Shown: piece by piece, positions 35,922-44,542 of the stretch
Position numbering within the stretch: the first letter of the stretch is position 1
Layout: every line of letters starts with the position of its first letter
Assembly (NCBI RefSeq): GCF_022631235.3
Contig: NZ_CP093310.2
Coordinates: 682,001 to 746,000 of the forward strand
Direction: 5' to 3'
Length of the DNA stretch: 64,000 bases
From: Psychrobacter raelei
Lineage (GTDB): Bacteria; Pseudomonadota; Gammaproteobacteria; Pseudomonadales; Moraxellaceae
The notes under the pieces: generated by a model
The model's input: the letters and a program-made list of their open reading frames with translations, nothing else
Told to the model about the DNA's origin: nothing
The model's database searches: none
Made by a program: the position numbers and the translations under genes

Positions 35922-36773
35922 TTGGATTTACTACTCATTCTCAAAGCCGTCATCATGGGTATCGTCGAGGGCATTACTGAGTTTTTGCCCATATCCAGTA
36001 CCGGTTATCTGATTCTCTCTGCCGACTTGATGAGCTTTTGGACCAAAGAAAAAGCCGATTTATTTATCGTAGTCATTCAGCTGGGCGCTATCTTGGCAGT
36101 CATTTATGAGTATTGGGGGCGCTTATGGCATGCTTTAATGGGTCTGATAACGGGTAAGTCTGAAGGTCCTAATGCGCTAAAAAACCCCCGTCAGCTGGGG
36201 CTTAGTCTGATTGTGGCGACCATTCCGGTGATGCTTGTCGGCTTTACGTTAGCCGATCAAATCAAAGAGTATCTATTTAACCCTTATACTGTAGCGATTA
36301 TGCTGATATTAGGGGGCCTGCTTATCTTCTATGTTGAGCGTAAGCAGATTCCGGTGATTGCTGAAGAGGCAGAAGATGTGAGTCTAAAAACAGCGCTACT
36401 GATTGGTCTTATGCAGTGTTTGGCGCTTATTCCTGGTACATCGCGCTCAGGCTCTACCATTATCGGTGCGCTATGGCTGGGTGTGTCCCGCAAGGCCGCG
36501 GCAGAGTTTTCTTTTTTCTTAGGCATCCCCGTGATTATTGGTGCCGGCTTGCTGGATTTATTAAAACACAAAGACGTACTCAGTAGTGGTCAAGATTGGC
36601 TGATACTGGGTGTTGGGGTATTGGTATCCTTTGTGGTGGGTTTGTTGTGTATCCGCTGGCTGGTAGATTGGGTAAGTCGTCGTGACTTTACCATATTTGC
36701 TTGGTTGCGCATTATCACAGGTATCATAGTGCTGTTGGTGGCTTGGATATTTGGTTATACCATTCAGGGTTAG
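35922..36773 (+). CDS. uppP: undecaprenyl-diphosphatase (bacitracin resistance protein BacA)
   Basis: Integral membrane phosphatase recycling C55-PP to C55-P for wall synthesis. 283 residues from a TTG at 35922, about eight hydrophobic segments. First signature: GIVEGITEFLPISSTGYLIL, with E16 and E20; second: PGTSRSGSTIIGALWLG with the conserved Arg, then RKAAAEFSFFLGIPVIIGAG. The family's conserved His in STGH (His30 in E. coli) is Tyr29 here. Lies 81 bp after tsaB and 81 bp before rsmJ. Confidence 0.95.
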   Translation: MDLLLILKAVIMGIVEGITEFLPISSTGYLILSADLMSFWTKEKADLFIVVIQLGAILAVIYEYWGRLWHALMGLITGKSEGPNALKNPRQLGLSLIVATIPVMLVGFTLADQIKEYLFNPYTVAIMLILGGLLIFYVERKQIPVIAEEAEDVSLKTALLIGLMQCLALIPGTSRSGSTIIGALWLGVSRKAAAEFSFFLGIPVIIGAGLLDLLKHKDVLSSGQDWLILGVGVLVSFVVGLLCIRWLVDWVSRRDFTIFAWLRIITGIIVLLVAWIFGYTIQG

Positions 36774-36854
36774 TCGCCTTAATTGAGAAGGCATTAATTT
36801 TCAAAATATCAGCTTTCAAAATATCAGTTTGCAAAACAGGGACTTACGCCAGCC

Positions 36855-37733
36855 ATGACTTCGCCTATATCTTGTGTGACGCTTATTTATCCTCAGTCTA
36901 TTGCTGAGCAGGCCTTGATACTGATTCAAGCGTTGCAGCAGCTGATAGTAGAGGCTAAGCTGCCGCTGAGTATCGAGGCGGTCGCCAGTGAGCAAAAGCT
37001 GACTCAAAAAATACGCAAACAGCTCAGTCAGCAGTATCAGCAGCCGCTACTGGTGATAGATGACAAGCAGCAACTGACCTTGCTGACTAATGGGGTGAGT
37101 GTCTCGCCAGAATGGAATAGCCTACAGCGTCGAGTGGTCAGTGCCGGCAGAAAGTCAGAATTGCTGCTGCAAGCCACCAAGCTTACTGCCAGCAGTCGGG
37201 TGCTTGATGCCACTGCAGGCTTTGGTCATGACAGTTTGATTTTGGCCAGTAGTGGCGCCCAGCTTACCTTACTTGAGCGCAACCCCTTGATGGTATTATT
37301 GCTCAAGTATGAGCAGCAGATGATGGCCAAGCAGCCCAATTGGCAAAAACTGATGGCGCGCTTGCACATAGTTTGTGCAGAGTCTACTGAATATATGCAG
37401 CCTGCACCGACTGCCTGTGACTTGCAAGCCCAGACTATCAGCCACGCCTTTGACGTCATCTATCTAGACCCTATGTTCCCAGAGAGCAGCTATGCGCATA
37501 GCTCTAAAGGTGCTAAGGTGGGTAAGCATATGCAGGCACTACACCAGATTGCTGAGCCACCTAGCCTTAAAGAAGAGCAGGCCTTATTAAGTCTGGCCTT
37601 ATCTTTTGTGGCCCCTGGGGGACGAGTGGTGGTCAAAAGACCAATACAGGCACCTGTTTTTGCCTCACAAGCTGCCAATGAAAGTTGGCAAAACGACGTG
37701 GTACGCTTCGATGCCTACTTTACTTATTTATAG
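36855..37733 (+). CDS. rsmJ: 16S rRNA (guanine1516-N2)-methyltransferase
   Basis: SAM-dependent methyltransferase for G1516. 292 residues; E. coli has 250. The first 95 residues include a poorly conserved region, then VSAGRKSELLLQATKL, SAM motif RVLDATAGFGHDSLILA, LLERNPLMVLLL, catalytic VIYLDPMFPESSYAHSSKGAKVGKHMQAL and a final GGRVVVKRP strand, all typical of RsmJ (YhiQ). Start ATG at 36855; no strong ribosome binding site is visible. Confidence 0.93.
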   Translation: MTSPISCVTLIYPQSIAEQALILIQALQQLIVEAKLPLSIEAVASEQKLTQKIRKQLSQQYQQPLLVIDDKQQLTLLTNGVSVSPEWNSLQRRVVSAGRKSELLLQATKLTASSRVLDATAGFGHDSLILASSGAQLTLLERNPLMVLLLKYEQQMMAKQPNWQKLMARLHIVCAESTEYMQPAPTACDLQAQTISHAFDVIYLDPMFPESSYAHSSKGAKVGKHMQALHQIAEPPSLKEEQALLSLALSFVAPGGRVVVKRPIQAPVFASQAANESWQNDVVRFDAYFTYL

Positions 37734-37760
37734 CTTATTAAGTTAACAATAGTGTTTAGA

Positions 37761-37794
37761 TATACCCGATTGGGGCTTACTAAATCTGGGTATA
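37761..37794. repeat. inverted repeat upstream of pgsA
   Basis: TATACCC (37761-37767) pairs with GGGTATA (37788-37794), with extra inner pairing GATT/AATC. No T-run, so not a standard terminator; a regulatory or mRNA structure is possible. Confidence 0.4.
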
Positions 37795-37836
37795 AATGCT
37801 AAGCTAGATGAAACCAAACGCTGTCTAAAAGTTATT

Positions 37837-38499
37837 ATGAGCCCAACACCTATACAGTCAAATTCACAATCTAGCATTTTTAATTTGCCTAATAACTTAA
37901 CCATTGCCCGTATTGCGATGATTCCGTTGTTTGTGGCGATCGCCTATTGGCCGCCAGCCTTAGGTATTGGTGTGCCGATGATTTCGGACAATACCATTGC
38001 CAATATTGGTATGAATATGGATGCGTTTAGTGACAGCATGCTGCGCCATTTGCTGTTGACTTTATTGTTTGTGTTGGCAGCCATTACCGACTGGTTAGAT
38101 GGTTATTTGGCCCGAAAAATGAATATCGTATCCGCCTTTGGTCGCTTTTTAGACCCAGTGGCAGATAAGCTGATGGTGGCTGCGGCGCTGATTGTATTAG
38201 TGCAGTGGCATCCTAATATTATTATGGCCATTGCCGCCATTGTTATTATTTCACGTGAGATTGCGGTATCTGCGCTGCGTGAGTGGATGGCAGAGCTTGG
38301 GGCCCGTACTAGCGTGGCGGTGTCCTATGTGGGTAAGTTGAAAACTACGTTCCAAATGATAGCCATTACTGTGCTGCTGCTTAATATAGAGTCACTGGAG
38401 TTGTTAGGCTATGGCTTGATGGTGGCAGCGGTTGTATTAACCTTATGGTCTATGATGATCTATATGCGCGCGGCTTGGCCTTATCTCAAACAAAACTAG
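37837..38499 (+). CDS. pgsA: CDP-diacylglycerol--glycerol-3-phosphate 3-phosphatidyltransferase
   Basis: Membrane enzyme that makes phosphatidylglycerol phosphate. 220 residues with about five TM segments. It has the CDP-alcohol phosphotransferase signature DWLDGYLAR, then GRFLDPVADKL, with all the Asp/Gly/Arg residues of D-x2-D-G-x2-A-R-x8-G-x3-D-x3-D. A 35-residue loop after the first TM (PPALGIGVPMISDNTIANIG onward) is longer than in E. coli PgsA. Start is ATG at 37837. Confidence 0.95.
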   Translation: MSPTPIQSNSQSSIFNLPNNLTIARIAMIPLFVAIAYWPPALGIGVPMISDNTIANIGMNMDAFSDSMLRHLLLTLLFVLAAITDWLDGYLARKMNIVSAFGRFLDPVADKLMVAAALIVLVQWHPNIIMAIAAIVIISREIAVSALREWMAELGARTSVAVSYVGKLKTTFQMIAITVLLLNIESLELLGYGLMVAAVVLTLWSMMIYMRAAWPYLKQN

Positions 38500-38554
38500 T
38501 CAATTACTTGCAGCTGAGCGATGAGTAAATCAAATCCACAGCTTACCAATCACT

Positions 38555-38592
38555 AAAAGCCCCAACCAATTGCAATTGGTTGGGGCTTTTTT
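38555..38592. terminator. bidirectional terminator between pgsA and the stress protein gene
   Basis: A perfect 36-bp palindrome (38555-38590): arms of 14-15 bp starting AAAAGCCCCAACC, minimal loop around TTGCAA, then T-run on both strands. It serves two convergent genes. Confidence 0.95.
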
Positions 38593-38627
38593 GTTCATAT
38601 TTTGAGATGAAGCTGAGCTGTTTTGGC

Positions 38628-39122
38628 TTAAAATTCAACAGAACCATTGTCGCCTAAGCTGTCGGCTATTTTACCATCTTGAACAGCTGCTACGGCCAAC
38701 TTGGCGGCATTAATAATACCGTTGCCACTGCGCCAGAATTCAGCACCATTCGGCACCACTTTAATCAGCTGCACGTTTTCATCTTCTTTGCCATGCTCAT
38801 AAAAGGCATTGTAAATAGGGGACCACAGCTCATCAAGTTTGGCTTTATCATCTACCAGTTCCGCCTTGCCATTAATAGACACATAGTCTTTGCCATCTTG
38901 GCTAACATAAGATAAATTTACTTGCGGATTGTTGTTGATATTATCAACGGCCTGAGTGGTTTTATCACCAATAAACCATATCTCACGGGCGCCAAGGCTG
39001 GTCTCACTTGTGGTCATAGGACACGCGTGCAAATGCCCCTCTGTAGTAATGCTGGTGAACATTGCAAACTTAACCTCTTTTACAATCTCACGAATAAGGT
39101 CAATGTGGTCTTGTTTACTCAT
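38628..39122 (-). CDS. pyridoxamine 5'-phosphate oxidase-fold general stress protein
   Basis: 164 residues; flavin-binding split-barrel of the general stress protein 26 group (COG3871). Seen: HIDLIREIVKEVKFAMFTSI, GHLHACPMTTSETSLGAREIWFI, NPQVNLSYVSQDGKDYVSINGKAELV and a Trp-containing LWSPIYNAFYEHGKEDENVQLIKVVPNGAEFW. It probably binds FMN or FAD; the substrate is unknown. AAGGAA lies 8 bases before the ATG. Transcribed towards pgsA. Confidence 0.88.
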   Translation of the reverse strand: MSKQDHIDLIREIVKEVKFAMFTSITTEGHLHACPMTTSETSLGAREIWFIGDKTTQAVDNINNNPQVNLSYVSQDGKDYVSINGKAELVDDKAKLDELWSPIYNAFYEHGKEDENVQLIKVVPNGAEFWRSGNGIINAAKLAVAAVQDGKIADSLGDNGSVEF

Positions 39123-39546
39123 AATAATTTCCTTATATCAAAATATCGTTATTGGTTGATTGTCTTTGAATTTTTATAAATATCTTTAACACAGTGTTTA
39201 TGCTAAATGGCTGGTCAAACAAATGATACCCTGACCCTGTAAGAGCACGTGAGCCTTTGTAAAAAAGCGGCTTATTTAGTTAATTTAAGTAAGATTATCT
39301 TTTGGTTATCTAATAATCACTGTACTAGATGCTGCTAAAGAGTAGATAAAATAATAATTGCCATCAAAAGCTGTTTTATGAGGTGGTTCACTAGCACCTT
39401 AAGCGTAACTTCTTGCTATAATAGCCAAGGATTTTATGGACTGCCAAAAGCTTGCCTTATAAACAGGCGTATCAGTTCACTGTGACAACTTTTGTTTTCA
39501 TTAATCTCGTTTCTACACTCTACTCAGACACTGCGGAATTTGCCTT
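39123..39546. other. 424-bp divergent spacer with the purL promoter
   Basis: No ORF supported. Holds the promoter of the stress protein gene (leftward) and that of purL (rightward, extended -10 at 39414-39422). No PurR box or riboswitch fold was recognised. Confidence 0.4.
39414..39422 (+). promoter_or_regulatory. extended -10 promoter for purL
   Basis: TGC then a perfect TATAAT (39417-39422), giving a leader of about 118 bases. Confidence 0.55.
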
Positions 39547-42500
39547 ATGATGATCCTCGCTGGACACCGTTTTTTAACCGAGTTCAAAGCCCAACAATTA
39601 ATTGAGCAGTTAAATAGCCAGACGGCCCTCAAGGTGACAGGTATTGATACACAACAAGTGTACGTCCTATCACGCGAACTTAACGATGCTGAGCGTAAAA
39701 AGGCTTTAGACCTATTAAATCAAGGCGAAGAAGTGGCCGCTATCACAGCCAGTGCCGGCCAGTGCCAAGTCATCGTTAGCTCACGCTTTGGTACCATTTC
39801 TCCTTGGTCAAGTAAAGCCACCGACATCTTTAATAACTGTGAGTTAGCAGTAGAACGTGTTGAGCGCGTTATCGTATTTACCTTAACTGGCGAGGATTTG
39901 CCATCGAAACTACCAAAACAAGCTGAGCAAATCTTACATGACCGTATGACCCAAAGCTTGGTTTATGATTTAAATCAGTTGAGCCAATTATTCGATGATC
40001 ATACACCAGCGTCACTCAAGCATGTGGATATCATTGGCCAAGGCCGCAGTGCCTTAGAAGCGGCGAACCGAGAGTTTGGTTTTGCGCTATCGGTAGAAGA
40101 TATCGATTACTTAATGCAGGCTTATGGTGAAGAGCTTAAACGTAACCCCACAGACGTTGAGCTGATGATGTTTGCTCAGGCCAACTCAGAACATTGCCGT
40201 CATAAAATCTTTAACTCAGAGTGGACGGTTGACGGTGAAGTGCAGCCCAAATCACTGTTTAAAATGATTCGCAACACCCATGAAAAAAACCCTACCGGTA
40301 TCTTGTCAGCTTATAAAGACAACGCTGCGGTGATGCAAGGCTTTGAAGCTGAGCGCTTTTATCCGCTGCCTCAAAAAGAGCTGGGCGAAGATGTTTTATC
40401 CTCGCAAATGCACCAGTATGACTTTCATAATGAGCACATCGACATCTTAATGAAAGTCGAAACGCACAACCATCCCACCGCTATTGCTCCGTATGCCGGC
40501 GCATCAACCGGTGCCGGTGGTGAAATTCGTGATGAAGGTGCAACCGGCCGAGGGGGCAAACCAAAAGCGGGCTTAACTGGGTTTAACGTCTCACACCTAC
40601 ACCTGCCAGATATGCCAGAGAAGTGGGAGCAGTCAGGTCAATTTAGCACTAAAGACTATGGTAAGCCGGAGCGCATGGCGTCAAGCTTAGAGATTATGAC
40701 AGAAGCGCCGCTAGGCTCAGCCAATTTTGCCAACGAATTTGGTCGTCCTAACCTTTGTGGTTATTTCCGTTCTTTCCAATTAGATACCAGTGCGAATCAA
40801 GATGGTAGTGAGATGCGCGGTTATCATAAGCCGATCATGATTGCTGGTGGTTACGGTAACATCAAACGCAACTTGGTTGAAAAAAACAGCATCCAAGAGG
40901 GCGACTTACTTATCGTCTTGGGTGGCCCTGCGATGCAAATCGGTCTGGGCGGCGGTGCAGCCTCATCAGTAGACAGTGGTGAGCTTGATGAAGGGTTAGA
41001 CTTTGCTTCTGTACAACGTGATAACGCTGAGATGGAGCGCCGTTGTCAGGAAGTGATCGATCGCTGCTGGGCGCTTGCAGGTAATGACATTGAGGCGAGC
41101 GCTGCCAGTAAAGATGGTAACCCGATTGTGTCTATCCATGACGTGGGTGCAGGCGGCTTATCAAATGCTATGCCTGAGCTGGTCAATGATCACGACATGG
41201 GTGCGGTGCTAAACTTACGTCAAATTCCTTCACTAGAGGCGGGCATGTCACCGATGGCCATCTGGTCAAATGAGGCACAAGAGCGTTATGTGCTTGCCAT
41301 TCGCCCTGAGAGCGAAGCCTTATTTGATGCCATTTGTAAGCGTGAGCGTTGCCCTTATGCCATCTTAGGTACCGCAACCGCCATCCGTCAGCTGCAAGTG
41401 GATGATGCATTATTAGACGAGCAACCGGTTGATATGCCGATGCAAGTGTTGCTTGGCGGTACACCGCAAATGAAGCGTACCTTCGAGCGTGAACAAAAAA
41501 TCCTTGCTCCGCTTGATTTCGCTGATGCTGGTGACAGCTTTGATATCAAAGAGGCGGTGCATGATGTGCTGCGTCACCCAACGGTAGCCAGCAAGTCATT
41601 CTTAATTAGTATTGGCGATCGCTCAATCACAGGTATGGTAACCCAAGATCAATACGTGGGGCGTTATCAAGTGCCTGTGGCCGACTGTGCGGTAACCAGC
41701 TCAGGTTTACTGGCCAATACCGGTGAGGCCATGAGTATGGGTGAGCGTCCACCTGTGGCATTAATCAATCCTGCCGCATCGGCACGCTTGGCAGTGGCTG
41801 AAGCCATCACCAACATCGCAGGCGCGCGTATCGATAAGATTTCAGACATTACGTTATCAGCTAACTGGATGGCCGCTTGCGGTGAAGATGTCGAAGACGC
41901 AGCCTTGTTTGATGCAGTATATGCCGTAGGTGAAGAGTTGTGTCCTGCCTTGGGCATTGCAATTCCAGTAGGTAAGGACTCATTATCTATGCGCGCAGGC
42001 TGGAGTGATGAGGTGGATGGTCAAGCCGTGGATAAAGCTGTTGTGAGCCCCATGAGCTTAGTCATTACTGCCTTTGCGCCGGTGATTGATGTCAATAAAA
42101 CTTTAACGCCTGAGTTAAAAAATACGGATGCTGCTTTATACCGTCTAGATTTGTCGCAAGGTAAGCTGCGATTGGGTGGCTCAATCTTAGCGCAAACCCA
42201 AAGCCAGCTGGGTAATGAATGCCCTGATTTAGCCAGCCCTCAAGATTTAATTAATTTCTTTAATTTTATCCAGGCCGGTAACCAGCAAGGCGTTATCAGT
42301 GCTTATCACGATATCGGTGATGGAGGCCTATTGGCAACAGTGGCTGAGATGCAGTTTACTAATCGCTTGGCGATTAACCTAAACCTAAGCAATGACAACC
42401 TCTTAGGCCAGCTGTTTGCTGAAGAACTTGGTGCAGTGATCCAAGTACTGCCTGAGCATATTGACGCTGTTATGGCGTTGGCTGAAGAGCACAACGTTTC

Positions 42501-43572
42501 GGCAATGTTAAGCCTCATTGGTCAAACCATTGAGACCCCAGTAGGCGGCGCCAATCAAGATAAATTAACCCTAATTACACCGCTACATCAAGGCGATGAT
42601 GCCTTGGTATTTAGCCGCAGTGATCTACAGCAAACTTGGACTCAGGTGAGTTACCAGATTGCCAAACGCCGTGATAACCCAGAGTGCGTGCAGCAGGAGT
42701 TTGACTTAATCGCTGATCCTAATCACCATGGTCTGATTGCTCAAGCTAACTTTGATTTAAATCAAAAAGTAGATGAGCCTTATCTCAACAGCCGCCCCAA
42801 TAAGCCAAAAGTGGCTATCTTGCGTGAGCAAGGTGTGAACGGTCAATTAGAAATGGCAGCCGGCTTCGTGCGTGCAGGATTCGATGCAGTTGACGTGCAT
42901 ATGAGTGACCTACTTGAGGGTCGTATTGATTTACGCGACTTCAATGGTTTGGTGGCCTGTGGTGGCTTTAGTTACGGTGACGTATTGGGTGCAGGCTCAG
43001 GTTGGGCCAATTCAATCTTGTTCCATGACGAGCTGCGTATGCAATTTGTGCGATTCTTCACCCGTCCGGATACTTTCAGCTTAGGCGTGTGTAACGGCTG
43101 TCAGATGATGGCTCAGTTAAAAGACTTAATCCCAGGCGCGGAGAATTTCCCACGTTTTACTTACAATAAGTCAGCCCGCTTTGAAGCGCGTACTGTCAAC
43201 GTAAAAATTGAGCGCACTAAGTCGATCTTATTAAAAGGTATGCAAGACAGCATCTTACCCATCGCTGTGGCACACGGTGAAGGCTTTGCTACCTTAAATA
43301 AGTCAGAGATTGACGGTATGGCCAATCATGGTCAGATCGCCATGCGTTATGTCGATAGCCAAGGTAATCCCACCGAGACTTACCCATTGAACCCGAATGG
43401 CTCATTGGGCGGTGTGACAGGTATTTGTAGTACTGACGGTCGTGTCACCTTAATGATGCCACACCCTGAGCGTACGCTACGAGCAGTTAATCACAGCTGG
43501 AAGCCAGATGAGTGGGCAGATGATGGCGCGTGGATGCGTATGTTCCGTAATGCCCGTGCTTGGTTACGCTAG
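39547..43572 (+). CDS. purL: phosphoribosylformylglycinamidine synthase
   Basis: Large single-chain PurL of gammaproteobacteria, 1341 residues, near E. coli's 1295. Converts FGAR, ATP and glutamine to FGAM in purine synthesis. N-terminal PurS-like domain, then FGAM synthetase core with FAQANSEHCRHKIFN, VETHNHPTAIAPYAGASTGAGGEIRDEGATGRG (given here as adjoining motifs) and HDVGAGGLSNA, and the second half HDIGDGGLLAT. The C-terminal glutaminase has VAILREQGVNG, the nucleophile Cys1182 in GVCNGCQMM, and HPERTLR. Monocistronic, with a terminator at 43626. Confidence 0.99.
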   Translation: MMILAGHRFLTEFKAQQLIEQLNSQTALKVTGIDTQQVYVLSRELNDAERKKALDLLNQGEEVAAITASAGQCQVIVSSRFGTISPWSSKATDIFNNCELAVERVERVIVFTLTGEDLPSKLPKQAEQILHDRMTQSLVYDLNQLSQLFDDHTPASLKHVDIIGQGRSALEAANREFGFALSVEDIDYLMQAYGEELKRNPTDVELMMFAQANSEHCRHKIFNSEWTVDGEVQPKSLFKMIRNTHEKNPTGILSAYKDNAAVMQGFEAERFYPLPQKELGEDVLSSQMHQYDFHNEHIDILMKVETHNHPTAIAPYAGASTGAGGEIRDEGATGRGGKPKAGLTGFNVSHLHLPDMPEKWEQSGQFSTKDYGKPERMASSLEIMTEAPLGSANFANEFGRPNLCGYFRSFQLDTSANQDGSEMRGYHKPIMIAGGYGNIKRNLVEKNSIQEGDLLIVLGGPAMQIGLGGGAASSVDSGELDEGLDFASVQRDNAEMERRCQEVIDRCWALAGNDIEASAASKDGNPIVSIHDVGAGGLSNAMPELVNDHDMGAVLNLRQIPSLEAGMSPMAIWSNEAQERYVLAIRPESEALFDAICKRERCPYAILGTATAIRQLQVDDALLDEQPVDMPMQVLLGGTPQMKRTFEREQKILAPLDFADAGDSFDIKEAVHDVLRHPTVASKSFLISIGDRSITGMVTQDQYVGRYQVPVADCAVTSSGLLANTGEAMSMGERPPVALINPAASARLAVAEAITNIAGARIDKISDITLSANWMAACGEDVEDAALFDAVYAVGEELCPALGIAIPVGKDSLSMRAGWSDEVDGQAVDKAVVSPMSLVITAFAPVIDVNKTLTPELKNTDAALYRLDLSQGKLRLGGSILAQTQSQLGNECPDLASPQDLINFFNFIQAGNQQGVISAYHDIGDGGLLATVAEMQFTNRLAINLNLSNDNLLGQLFAEELGAVIQVLPEHIDAVMALAEEHNVSAMLSLIGQTIETPVGGANQDKLTLITPLHQGDDALVFSRSDLQQTWTQVSYQIAKRRDNPECVQQEFDLIADPNHHGLIAQANFDLNQKVDEPYLNSRPNKPKVAILREQGVNGQLEMAAGFVRAGFDAVDVHMSDLLEGRIDLRDFNGLVACGGFSYGDVLGAGSGWANSILFHDELRMQFVRFFTRPDTFSLGVCNGCQMMAQLKDLIPGAENFPRFTYNKSARFEARTVNVKIERTKSILLKGMQDSILPIAVAHGEGFATLNKSEIDGMANHGQIAMRYVDSQGNPTETYPLNPNGSLGGVTGICSTDGRVTLMMPHPERTLRAVNHSWKPDEWADDGAWMRMFRNARAWLR

Positions 43573-43625
43573 TATTGTTTTGATGCTACTTTTTTAACCA
43601 GAGTAGAGTAAATCTAACGTTTAAT

Positions 43626-43660
43626 AAAAAGGTGAGTCATAAAATGGCTCACCTTTTTTA
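43626..43660 (+). terminator. intrinsic terminator after purL
   Basis: Stem AAAAAGGTGAGTCAT with ATGGCTCACCTTTTT (one wobble), loop of a few A, T-run. A-run on the other side, so it may also serve the small minus-strand gene. Confidence 0.92.
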
Positions 43661-43698
43661 TTGTTTTTTTATTACTGATATCACACAAGAGATTGGCT

Positions 43699-43905
43699 TT
43701 AATCCTTGTGCCCATCCTTTGCTTGCGCCTGCGCAATCAACTCTTTGACTTGCGCACTTTCCTTTAGCACACAGGCGTCATAGGCGGACAGCTCTTTTGC
43801 CTCTTGCTCCGCCTGTGCTTGCGCTAGACTTTCTTGTTCTGCCTTACGTTTAAAATAAGCTTCTAGCGCTTCAGGTTGTGAGTAATCTGGTTGTGAGTCA
43901 CTCAT
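43699..43905 (-). CDS. small uncharacterised acidic/Glu-Ala-rich protein
   Basis: 68 residues, start supported by AAAGGAGCC 5-12 bases before the ATG. Charged, helical composition (SLAQAQAEQEAKELSAYDAC), single Cys, no membrane segment. It looks like a small coiled-coil-forming protein. Function unknown. It shares the terminator region with convergent purL. Confidence 0.6.
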   Translation of the reverse strand: MSDSQPDYSQPEALEAYFKRKAEQESLAQAQAEQEAKELSAYDACVLKESAQVKELIAQAQAKDGHKD

Positions 43906-44129
43906 GACAGGCTCCTTTTTAGGTAATCTACAGTAGGTATTAGTGATCTATTTTATCATCTTAATGTTGCCAATTAGCCAGAGCGTTACCTGCGGTTACT
44001 GGGAGCGTTTTTACTTGATACCACCATTATTAAATACTAGCCTACGCTTTGTAGTGGCTATGGTTATAATAGCGAGTATTTGCCTTTATTCATGCGTCAA
44101 TAAAACTTATCAATCAATAGAATCAACTT

Positions 44130-44339
44130 ATGAAATTTAGAACAGATATCAACGGCTTAAGAGCAATTGCGGTAATAGCGGTTGTACTATTTCACTTTAA
44201 TCCTGCATGGATGCCTGGTGGCTTTGCTGGTGTTGATGTGTTTTTTGTTATCTCAGGTTTTTTGATGACAGGCATTATTTTTCGCGGGCTCGAAAATAAC
44301 TGCTTTTTGATTTTTTATTATAATAAAAATAACTGTTAG
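44130..44339 (+). pseudogene. N-terminal stub of an acyltransferase 3 (OafA/YrhL-like) gene
   Basis: 69 codons read [20 protein letters not shown], then [19 protein letters not shown], the unmistakable start of membrane O-acyltransferases that acetylate surface polysaccharides; the His in VVLFH is the catalytic-site His of the family. After GLENN the match ends and the frame stops within 12 codons in AT-rich DNA, whereas the family is 350-650 residues long. No continuation is found in any frame before the next gene at 44543. It is a remnant, probably left by a deletion linked to the IS end just downstream. Confidence 0.85.
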
Positions 44340-44450
44340 TAGTTAAACTTAATGGTAGACAGGTTTTTAGTTATGTGATAATTTTATTATTGGCAATAAT
44401 TTAGACATATTAGTTACATAGAATCAACATATATTATATAAGCATCAACG

Positions 44451-44483
44451 TTGACTCCTCGGTTTTAAATTTCTTTAAAACCG
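44451..44483 (-). repeat. orphan IS200/IS605-like right end
   Basis: Perfect 10-bp inverted repeat (44460-44469 with 44474-44483, loop TTTC). Read on the minus strand the hairpin is followed by AGGAGTCAA, ending at 44451. This copies the layout of the intact tnpB element's right end (hairpin then AGGAAGTCAA). No tnpB remains next to it; the M48 gene starts 60 bp away. It could instead be a terminator, but it lacks a T-run. Confidence 0.55.
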
Positions 44484-44542
44484 CTGGTTTTGTAAGGGCC
44501 TAGATATTTTCCCCAATAACTTCTTTTTTATAAGGATATTTT

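Noticed and set aside
43943..44140. 65-codon hydrophobic frame before the acyltransferase stub
   Set aside because: No ribosome binding site, overlaps the stub start, and no family resemblance; probably random AT-rich frame.
44460..44483. Hairpin considered as a terminator for the acyltransferase stub
   Set aside because: No U-run on either side; the AGGAGTCAA flank fits an IS200/IS605 end better.
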